From Ophioceras dolichostomum (Eukaryota > Ascomycota > Sordariomycetes > Magnaporthales > Ophioceraceae): a stretch of DNA of 26,127 nucleotides. The position numbers and the translations under genes are program-made. The stretch spans positions 1-26,127 of the forward strand of contig PYST01000462.1 of assembly GCA_003049485.1 (NCBI GenBank), given 5' to 3'. Shown here piece by piece: positions 19,556 through 26,127 of this stretch. Positions within the stretch are counted from its first letter, which is position 1, and each line of letters starts with the position of its first letter. The notes beneath the pieces were generated by a model. The model was not told the DNA's origin. It made no database searches and saw nothing but the letters and a program-made list of their open reading frames with translations.

Positions 19556-22500
19556 CTATGGAAGTCCCAAATGTTCCTGCCTCTTCCGAACTGCATCCGA
19601 AACCAAGTTTGCAAACCCACTGCCTTGGCTTTCCAAACGAACCTCTCGAGACCCTACTACTATACAGCAGTTGTCGTCTGTAATATACCAATACAAATGT
19701 TCCCTAAAGCTTCTTATTAGTACGGTTTCATAAAAAACCTTAAAATGAGGTTCAACGACCTTAAAAGGCAAAACTTGTTGCTGTAAAAGCACGTTAATCG
19801 CCACCTTCCTAACGTCTCCATCCTGATCTTCGAGGCCCGCTGCGATTTTCATCAGCAGTTTTTGAGATAATGTCGGCTGTTTTCCAAGCACCTCGATCGC
19901 CGCCCTCCTAACGTACCCATCCTGATCTTCGAGGTATACCGTAATCTTCATCAACAGCTCTTGAAACAATGTCAACTGTTTTCCAAGCATTTCGATGGCC
20001 ACCCTCCTCACTTCCCCATGATCTTCGAGGCCCGCCGCGATCTTCATCAGCAGTTCTTGAAACAATGTCGGCTGGTTTCCAAGCACCTCGATCGCCGCCC
20101 TCCTCATGTCCCCATCCTGATTTTCGAAGCCCGCTGTAATCTTCATCAGCAGCTCTTGAGACAATGTCAACTGTTTTCCAAGCACCTTGATCGCCGCCTT
20201 CCTGACGTACCAATCCTGATCTTCGAGGCCCGCCGCGATCTTCATTATCAGTTGTAGAGATAATGTCGGCTGTTTTCCAAGCACCTCGATCGCCGCGCTC
20301 CTAATGTCCTCATCCTGATCTTCGAGGTATGCCGTAATCTTCATCAGCAGCTCTTGAGACAATGTTGGCTGTTCTCCAAGCACCTCGATCGCTGCCCTCC
20401 TCACTTCCCCATCCTGATCTTCGAGGCCCACCGCGATCTTCATCAATAACTCTTGAGACAATGTCGGCTGGTTTCCAAGCACGTTGATTGCCGCCTTCCT
20501 AACGTCCCAATTCTGATCTTCGAGGCGGGCCGCGATTTTCATCAGCAGCTGTGGAGATAATGTCGGCTTGTTTTCAAGCACCTCGATCGCCGCGCTCCTC
20601 ATGTCCTCATCCTGATTTTCGAGGCCCGTCACGATTTTCATCAGCAGCTCTTGAGACAATGTCGGCTGTTTTCCAAGTACCTCGATCGCCGCCCTCCTAA
20701 CATACCCATCCTGATCTTCGAAGCCCGCCGTAATCTTCATCAGCAGCTTTGGAAACAATGTCAGCTGGTTTCCAAGCACGTTGATCGCCGCGCTCCTCAT
20801 GTCCCCATCCTGATTTTCAAGGCCCGCCGCGATCTTCATCAGCAGCTCTTGAGACAATGTCAACTGTTTTCCAAGCACCTTGATCGCCGCCCTCCTGACG
20901 TAACCATCCTGATCTTCGAGGCCCGCCGCGATCTTCATTAGCAGCTGTAGAGATAATGTCGGCTGGTTTCCAAGTACCTCGATCGCCGCGCTCCTAATGT
21001 TCCCATCCTGATCTTCGAGGTATGCCGTAATCTTCATCAGCAGCTCTTGAGACAATGTTGGCTGTTTTTCAAGCACCTCGATCGCCGCCTTCCTGAAGTA
21101 CCCATCCTGATCTTCGAGGCCCGCCGCGATCTTCATTAGCAGCTGTGGAGATAATGTCGGCTGTTTTCCAAGTACGCTGATCGCTGCGCTCCTCACTCCC
21201 CAATTCTGATCTTCGAGGCGGGCCGCGATTTTCATCAGCAGCTGTGGAGATAATGTCGGCTTGTTTTCAAGCACCTCGATCGCCGCCCTCCTCATGTCCT
21301 CATCTTGATTTTCGAGACCCGCCGTGATTTTCATCAGTAGCTCTTGAGACAATGTCGGCTGTTTTCCAAGCACCTCGATCGCCGCCCTCCTAACGTACCC
21401 ATTATGATCTTCGAGGCCTGCCGTGATTTTCATCAGCAGCTCTTGAGACAATGTTGGCTGTTTTCCAAGCACCTCGATCGCCGCCCTCCTCACTTCCCCA
21501 TCCTTATTTTCAAGGCCCGCCGCGATCTTCATCAGCAGCTCTTGAGACAATGTCAACTGTTTTCCAAGCACCTCGATCGCCGCCTTCCTGACGTACCCAT
21601 TCTGATCTTCCAGGCCCGCCGCGATCTTCATTAGCAGCTGTGGAGATAATGTCGGCTGTTTTCCAAGCACGCGGATCGCCGTGCTCCTCACTCTCCAATT
21701 CTGATCTTCGAGGCGGGCCGCGATCTTCATTAGCAGCTCTGGAAACAATGTCGGCTGGTTTCCAAGCACCTCGATCGCCGTCCTCCTCATTTCCCCATCC
21801 TGATCTTCGAGGTATGCCATAATCTTCATCAGCAGCTGTGGAAACAATGTCGGCTGGTTTCCAAGCACCTCGATCACCGCCCTCTTCACTTCCCAATTCT
21901 GATCTTTGAGGCCTGCCGCGATCTTCATTAGCAGCTCTTGAGATAATGTCGACTGGTTTCGAAGCATCTCGATCGCCGCGCTCGTCACTCCCCTATCCTG
22001 ATCTTCGAGGGCCGCCGTGATTTTCATCAGCAACTGTGGAGATAATGTCGGCTGTTTTCCAAGCACCTCGATCGCCGCCTTTCTGATGTCCCAATTCTGA
22101 TCTTCGAGGCCTGCCGCGATTTTCATCAACAGCTGTAGAGATAATGTCGACTGGTTTCCAAGCGCCCGGATCGCCATCCTCCTCACTCCCTCATCCTGAT
22201 CTTCGAGGTACGCCGCGATCTTCATCAGCAGCGTTTCGGAAAAGGCTCCTCGTCGGTTTTGTAGTGCGTTAAGAATAGGAAGACATGTATATTGAGAGCC
22301 GGAAGTGGTTTGCAAGGCTTTATGTAAAAGCTCCTCTGGAAATTCCATTTCTCTTGCTAACTGCGATTCTTCTTGGTGCTGGCATTCGAACAACAGCCAC
22401 TGCAGTAGTTCATTTTGCCATTTTTTTCGAAGCTGGATGAGTTCTGCCCTGTCCTGCGACTCGGGTACTTCGCTTAGGCAGTGCATGACTAGCCGTTGAT

Positions 22501-25500
22501 GCACTGGACCTAAGAGGTCGTGCGGCTTGTCTTCGATCGTGCAGAAGAAGTCACAGAGTCGCTTCTCGTCGGAGTCGTCGTAGTCGCTTTGGGCACGAAG
22601 CAAGCCAGCGACAAACCGCCAAAAAATGTTATAGCTCGCGTGGTATTTCTTCTGGCGGAGGAAATCTTCTGTCTTAATGAAGCTAGCCGCTGCGGAGTGT
22701 TTCCTGTCTCTGAACTCAAGACACAGCAATGGTGTCTGGCCCACCCAGTGCTTAACAAAGTACTGCGCAGCAAAAAACTCCTGGAACGTCAGGTGAATGA
22801 AGTTGTACGCCGGTTGGTTGCCATCTGAACTGCGGAGAAAAGACAAGGCTATCATGTCTAACTCTGGGTATGTATCGTCGTTGTCGTGCTGGAGCGTTTC
22901 GCCTTGACGTTGATGATAGCCATCCGCAATCTGGTCTTGGTGCATCTTGTGAAACTCAATCATGCCAGCGTGTAGGCCAACAAAGGCCCAGAACTGCAAC
23001 ATGTCTCTGTGGGCGTTCATAAGGCTCTCCCGTATATGACGCCTTAGCTTCTGGGCAGCTGTAAGCCCTAAATCTTTCCCTTGCTTGGTCTTTTTCTCAA
23101 GCTGCACAGCGTCTTTCATCCACAGCTTGTCGGTAATGCTGCTATACAGCTCCGTCATCGTAACCGGTGTGCGACCACGGTCGGCCTTTGTGTCCCAGCC
23201 ATAGCAGAGTGCTTCCAGCTGGATCGGGATCCTCACCAGGCTGTTGATCGTAGTATTTTCGTCAACGTACGACTGAATGTCCGCTGCTATACGGCGCTGC
23301 TCATCATCGGATAGGTCGAGGTCCTTTAGCTTTACCCGCTCCTTGATATACCGTTCCATCTGCGCTGAAGTGAAGCCAAGCGTCTCGAGCTCAAGATCGA
23401 TGTTATCATTCGAGTCGAGGCTGGTTTTGAGCCTAGTTCCTGGTCGCGATGTGATCACGACTCGGGGTTTCTCGAGCAGCTCACTTAGGATCCTGCGTGG
23501 CTCTCTCGCATCCAACTCGTCCGCCACCTCGTCGAGGCCGTCGAGAATGTACAAAGTGCGACAAGACTTCTCGCATGCCTTGGCGAATGCTTTGGCCAGC
23601 AATTCGCCGTCTTCGGGATCGAGGAAAACGTTCTCTTTCAGCCAATCATACAACGTCAGGTCGACCCTCACGTTCTTGAGTCTGCGCAGCGGTATCCAAA
23701 TCACCCGGTCAAAGAGCCCCCGCCACATGCTATAGCAGACAAAGTTGTGAACCATTTTTTTTGTCAAGGTGGTTTTGCCCATGCCGGCCATGCCACGGAT
23801 TAGCACTCGAGCGGGCGGGCGGAGCTCTTTTTCCGGACCCAGCTCTCGCTCGTCAAAGATATGCTCAAGTGAAATTCCAGCCTGATCAACTTTGAGTTGT
23901 GAAAGCAATGAGAACTGGGTCGTGGCGGTGTTGCCGTCAACCTTGGGTTGAGTGGTAACACCCAAGTTGATGTAGCAAGTGTCCATTGAGACATGTTCGC
24001 CAGACAGTAGTTCCATGTCGAGTCGGGGCGCTTGAAGATAGTAGTTGATAAGCGTGCGGTCCGCGTAGAATATCTGTACTTGCGTACAGTGTTTCCACGC
24101 CTCCTTGAGCAGCTGGGACTTGACCGGTTCATTGTTTTGCAACAGCCTCGGCTGTATGCAGGGGATTTTGGTCGTAAACTTGGATTCCTTCGGCAGAGGT
24201 TCAGACCCAAGCTTGACGTGTGATTCGGACGCGTTCGACTGGGATTTTGGCTTATCCCACTTTTTCTTCAATGCCTTTAGCCCTGCCCTGAATTTGGACT
24301 TCTTTTCTTGAGGTGTGCCGATAGTGATTCTGTTGTCTATCTCGTCCAGGGTAGCGTTTGTTTGCTCCTTTGGATTCCGGCCCATAGTGATCGCCACAGC
24401 CTTCATCCACTCTATCACGTGCATGTCGCGGCTCTCTGCCGCGGCTGGGTCCAGATGTTTTTCAACAAACGCAACGATCTCTTTCCTCGTAACGCTGTCC
24501 TCGGCGGCACACCAAGCCTGTTCCAGTTGCGCATACAGCCCGCACAAGAACGGGATGGATTTCCGGCAACGCCTGACTTCATTGAAGTATTTGGCTAGGC
24601 CCTTTTCGCGGCCCGGTGCTCCGCTGTAGATGAGTATCCCGGTTAGGTATAGATCACCATACCACTCCTTGCGGTAGGCTATGCAGTCGAGCGCAGACTG
24701 CACGCTAGGTTCGGCCTTGTCTTTGACGTCCATAGCAAGCTGGACTGCGCTGACCACCGTTTCGCCGATGTCGACTATGCCCTCGATCAGCTTCTCCCAG
24801 TCTGCTTGGGCAAGCTTTTCAGCTCCGCTGTAAACCTTGTCCAGGTCCATGGTAGCCACACCGCCGGCGACCTTGGTCACGATATTAAGGGTAACGCTAG
24901 AGTGGCGCCAGAACTTGTCGAGCAGACTTTCGTTGTCGCCGACAAGGCGAAGTGCCATGAGCGCGCGGGTCGCCGCCTGGGCGAGTCGCAGTTCTGAACT
25001 TTTTACCAGGTCGTGCAGCAGCTTATCGAGCGGTTGGTGAAGGGTTTCTCGATCAAGGCCACCGATGGTCGTAGCGATCTTGGGATTCGAAGGACTAGCA
25101 GGCGTTGTTTGCGATTTGAAATCAAGCATTGTATCCAACACGCTTGCCAGCACCAAAACCAACTGGTATACAAGCTTATGGTTCTTGGCGTTCAGTGACT
25201 TGTTCTCTAAATCAATCTGCGCGTGCAGCCCGTCGAGAATGCGTATGGTATTGATGTCCACGTTCGGCGGCGCGCTTCGCAGAACGCGAATGAAACTCTC
25301 GAATATCTGCGGGTGTTTGATTGTCTTTGGATCGCAGAGAGCATTGGCGAAGCCCCGGATCAGCGTCTCATATGCTGTGTCTTGAAGTTTTCTCAGCTCC
25401 TTGGCGGCAGAGTTTGCTGGAAGCGTGCTCGATTCTTGAGTGGCGGTGTTTGCGAAAACCGGCACCAGTGCAGCTGCCTCAGTAGCCCAGCCCTGATAGG

Positions 25501-25672
25501 TTGCTTGTTGCTTCTCGACCTCGTCGGCCATAGCCGAGGCCAAATTGACGAGAGTACTGCGCTCTTCATCGGCGTCCTGGTCCGGGTCGCTTGAGAGTTC
25601 CTGGAACCGCTTTACCAATTCGTCTATTGAATCTGGGCGATTTGGACGTTGGCTAGGCACTGAACCCATCAT
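19556..25672 (-). CDS. NLR-like STAND protein: NACHT NTPase with 25 HEAT-like repeats
   Basis: Signal-transducing NTPase of the fungal NLR type, probably involved in non-self recognition or programmed cell death. A single exon of about 2,038 aa. The first ATG is at 25672 (a second is next to it at 25669); an in-frame TGA lies at 25690-25688. Residues 1-430 form a helix-rich N-terminal region without a recognised effector domain. A conserved fungal linker block with IFYADRTLINYYLQAPRLD and LSGEHVSMDTCYINLGV lies at about 535-570. NACHT: Walker A RGMAGMGKTTL (626-636), Walker B LYILDGLDE (707-715), VVITSRPGTR, and the closing FIHLTFQEFFAAQYF (958-972). Then 25 repeats of 33 residues (about 1148-1971) and a short unique end (YWYITDDNCCIVVGSREV). 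There is no stop or frameshift in 6.1 kb despite adjacent dead retroelements, so the gene is probably under selection. The ligand cannot be told from sequence. Confidence 0.92.
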   Translation of the reverse strand: MMGSVPSQRPNRPDSIDELVKRFQELSSDPDQDADEERSTLVNLASAMADEVEKQQATYQGWATEAAALVPVFANTATQESSTLPANSAAKELRKLQDTAYETLIRGFANALCDPKTIKHPQIFESFIRVLRSAPPNVDINTIRILDGLHAQIDLENKSLNAKNHKLVYQLVLVLASVLDTMLDFKSQTTPASPSNPKIATTIGGLDRETLHQPLDKLLHDLVKSSELRLAQAATRALMALRLVGDNESLLDKFWRHSSVTLNIVTKVAGGVATMDLDKVYSGAEKLAQADWEKLIEGIVDIGETVVSAVQLAMDVKDKAEPSVQSALDCIAYRKEWYGDLYLTGILIYSGAPGREKGLAKYFNEVRRCRKSIPFLCGLYAQLEQAWCAAEDSVTRKEIVAFVEKHLDPAAAESRDMHVIEWMKAVAITMGRNPKEQTNATLDEIDNRITIGTPQEKKSKFRAGLKALKKKWDKPKSQSNASESHVKLGSEPLPKESKFTTKIPCIQPRLLQNNEPVKSQLLKEAWKHCTQVQIFYADRTLINYYLQAPRLDMELLSGEHVSMDTCYINLGVTTQPKVDGNTATTQFSLLSQLKVDQAGISLEHIFDERELGPEKELRPPARVLIRGMAGMGKTTLTKKMVHNFVCYSMWRGLFDRVIWIPLRRLKNVRVDLTLYDWLKENVFLDPEDGELLAKAFAKACEKSCRTLYILDGLDEVADELDAREPRRILSELLEKPRVVITSRPGTRLKTSLDSNDNIDLELETLGFTSAQMERYIKERVKLKDLDLSDDEQRRIAADIQSYVDENTTINSLVRIPIQLEALCYGWDTKADRGRTPVTMTELYSSITDKLWMKDAVQLEKKTKQGKDLGLTAAQKLRRHIRESLMNAHRDMLQFWAFVGLHAGMIEFHKMHQDQIADGYHQRQGETLQHDNDDTYPELDMIALSFLRSSDGNQPAYNFIHLTFQEFFAAQYFVKHWVGQTPLLCLEFRDRKHSAAASFIKTEDFLRQKKYHASYNIFWRFVAGLLRAQSDYDDSDEKRLCDFFCTIEDKPHDLLGPVHQRLVMHCLSEVPESQDRAELIQLRKKWQNELLQWLLFECQHQEESQLAREMEFPEELLHKALQTTSGSQYTCLPILNALQNRRGAFSETLLMKIAAYLEDQDEGVRRMAIRALGNQSTLSLQLLMKIAAGLEDQNWDIRKAAIEVLGKQPTLSPQLLMKITAALEDQDRGVTSAAIEMLRNQSTLSQELLMKIAAGLKDQNWEVKRAVIEVLGNQPTLFPQLLMKIMAYLEDQDGEMRRTAIEVLGNQPTLFPELLMKIAARLEDQNWRVRSTAIRVLGKQPTLSPQLLMKIAAGLEDQNGYVRKAAIEVLGKQLTLSQELLMKIAAGLENKDGEVRRAAIEVLGKQPTLSQELLMKITAGLEDHNGYVRRAAIEVLGKQPTLSQELLMKITAGLENQDEDMRRAAIEVLENKPTLSPQLLMKIAARLEDQNWGVRSAAISVLGKQPTLSPQLLMKIAAGLEDQDGYFRKAAIEVLEKQPTLSQELLMKITAYLEDQDGNIRSAAIEVLGNQPTLSLQLLMKIAAGLEDQDGYVRRAAIKVLGKQLTLSQELLMKIAAGLENQDGDMRSAAINVLGNQLTLFPKLLMKITAGFEDQDGYVRRAAIEVLGKQPTLSQELLMKIVTGLENQDEDMRSAAIEVLENKPTLSPQLLMKIAARLEDQNWDVRKAAINVLGNQPTLSQELLMKIAVGLEDQDGEVRRAAIEVLGEQPTLSQELLMKITAYLEDQDEDIRSAAIEVLGKQPTLSLQLIMKIAAGLEDQDWYVRKAAIKVLGKQLTLSQELLMKITAGFENQDGDMRRAAIEVLGNQPTLFQELLMKIAAGLEDHGEVRRVAIEMLGKQLTLFQELLMKITVYLEDQDGYVRRAAIEVLGKQPTLSQKLLMKIAAGLEDQDGDVRKVAINVLLQQQVLPFKVVEPHFKVFYETVLIRSFREHLYWYITDDNCCIVVGSREVRLESQGSGFANLVSDAVRKRQEHLGLP
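19760..22231 (-). repeat. 25 tandem 99-bp units encoding HEAT-like repeats
   Basis: Each unit encodes 33 residues of the form LLMKIAAGLEDQDGYVRRAA then IEVLGKQPTLSQE. Repeat 1 starts at 22231 and repeat 2 at 22132. Repeat 23 lacks one codon (LEDHGEVRR). LMKI, AI at 20-21, L24 and TL at 29-30 are nearly invariant; positions 8, 13-16, 18, 22 and 26 vary. This is far more alike than HEAT repeats normally are. Confidence 0.95.
20054..21439 (-). repeat. Duplicated 693-bp block of seven HEAT-like units
   Basis: Repeats 9-15 (21439-20747) pair one-to-one with repeats 16-22 (20746-20054). Shared private signatures are ENQDEDMR...ENKPTLSPQ (10/17), ARLEDQNW (11/18), AYLEDQD..IRSAAIEVLG (13/20), AAIKVLGKQLTLSQE (14/21) and ENQDGDMR (15/22). 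For example, the DNA TTGTTTTCAAGCACCTCGAT occurs at 20568 and 21261, exactly 693 bp apart. Confidence 0.88.
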
Positions 25673-26127
25673 TTTGATCAAAGCCAATCAATGGCGGTAG
25701 CAGGCAGGAGTGGGGGTGTAAAAATGGGACTGGAGGCACGATAGAGCCAGATGTAGATGTAGCAAGATGTCAGTTTCTGCCGCGAGAGGCGTAGGTGTTA
25801 AAAAATTGGCTAAGAAGACGATGGGCTATTGGGAGGCATNAGTTTCTGCCGCGAGAGGCGTAGGTGTTAAAAAATTGGCTAAGAAGACGATGGGCTATTG
25901 GGAGGCATGAGTGCGACCGCGACGATGACATAGCTGCCACGTCGACTCAAGGATGCCGAGCATTATGAAAATGCGAAGTCGTTGCAAGCGAGAAAATTAA
26001 GAGAGAGAAATGAGGAAGGAAAGGGAATAGGAATCATATGTCAGTTGGGAGGCACCCCCTGGGAATGCGGTCACGTGGCTACGAGGGTGAGGATTGGTAA
26101 TCCGTAGAGATCAGAGTTTTCGCCCTG
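25673..26127 (-). promoter_or_regulatory. Upstream region of the NACHT gene
   Basis: Should hold the promoter and 5' leader of the minus-strand NACHT gene. It contains the 68-bp duplication around the N, purine-rich runs (about 25990-26030), and a TCACGTGG box at about 26071-26078. No other coding sequence is seen. Its exact structure is uncertain because of the N. Confidence 0.4.
25772..25908. repeat. Exact 68-bp direct repeat separated by one N
   Basis: Positions 25772-25839 and 25841-25908 are identical, beginning AGTTTCTGCCGCGAGAGGCG and ending GGGAGGCAT, with the only ambiguous base of the window (25840) between them. This is the signature of two contig ends sharing sequence that were joined with a one-base gap. 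Confidence 0.9.

Noticed and set aside
19908..21896. Short frames in other reading frames of the repeat array (antisense 96-98 aa plus-strand and 101-128 aa minus-strand)
   Set aside because: They recur with the 99-bp and 693-bp periods and simply mirror the HEAT-coding units.
19760..22231. CRISPR-like regular repeat array
   Set aside because: The 99-bp units are contiguous coding repeats in one open frame, with no spacers, in a eukaryotic genome.
25673..25687. Longer N-terminus of the NACHT protein from TTG at 25687
   Set aside because: TTG is not a usual fungal start. The first ATG is at 25672 and an in-frame stop lies just upstream of 25687.

Overview
The window looks like a filamentous ascomycete (Pezizomycotina, probably Sordariomycetes). 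The gene models need short introns (60 to 114 nt) with GT...AG ends and several CTAAC/CTGAT-type branch sites, coding exons are GC-rich, and two remnants of a fungal Tad-like non-LTR retrotransposon are present. There are no bacterial operon features. One N lies at 25840.

Layout. The left end (1 to about 1500) is mostly non-coding and holds a frameshifted gene remnant on the minus strand (286-890). A two-exon molybdopterin synthase large-subunit gene (cnxH/MOCS2B/MoaE) lies on the minus strand at 1729-2328. Its C-terminal coding segment is tandemly duplicated just downstream. Across a roughly 330-bp shared promoter region, a six-exon gene for an RBM5/RBM10-type splicing factor runs on the plus strand (2661-6463). 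After a gene-poor 2.1-kb stretch comes a two-exon gene for a secreted, probably GPI-anchored, pepsin-family aspartyl protease (8569-10243). From 10.2 to 14.4 kb the sequence is gene-poor, with three weak, unrecognised candidate coding pieces.

The right half is accessory in character. At 14.4-15.0 kb there is a perfect 14-bp inverted repeat followed by the 3' end of a non-LTR element. Next is an uninterrupted run of 223 TAC units (669 bp), then a second, 5'-truncated non-LTR element (RT, RNase H, C-terminal Cys/His motif) broken by one frameshift and five stop codons. Both elements finish with the same 11-base motif followed by a different trinucleotide tail. The right end is dominated by a single-exon 6.1-kb minus-strand gene for a STAND/NLR-like NACHT protein of about 2,038 residues. 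It has an unrecognised N-terminal region, a NACHT NTPase, and 25 nearly identical 33-residue HEAT-like repeats, including a 693-bp (7-repeat) block duplication.

The housekeeping genes (cofactor synthesis, splicing factor, wall protease) sit in the left 10 kb and show no functional link to one another. The most interesting item is the NLR-like receptor: its high repeat identity and block duplication suggest a rapidly re-assorted recognition surface, as described for fungal NLRs with WD, ankyrin or TPR repeats, but here on a HEAT-like scaffold. Its placement beside decayed retroelements and a very long microsatellite fits a fast-evolving accessory segment.
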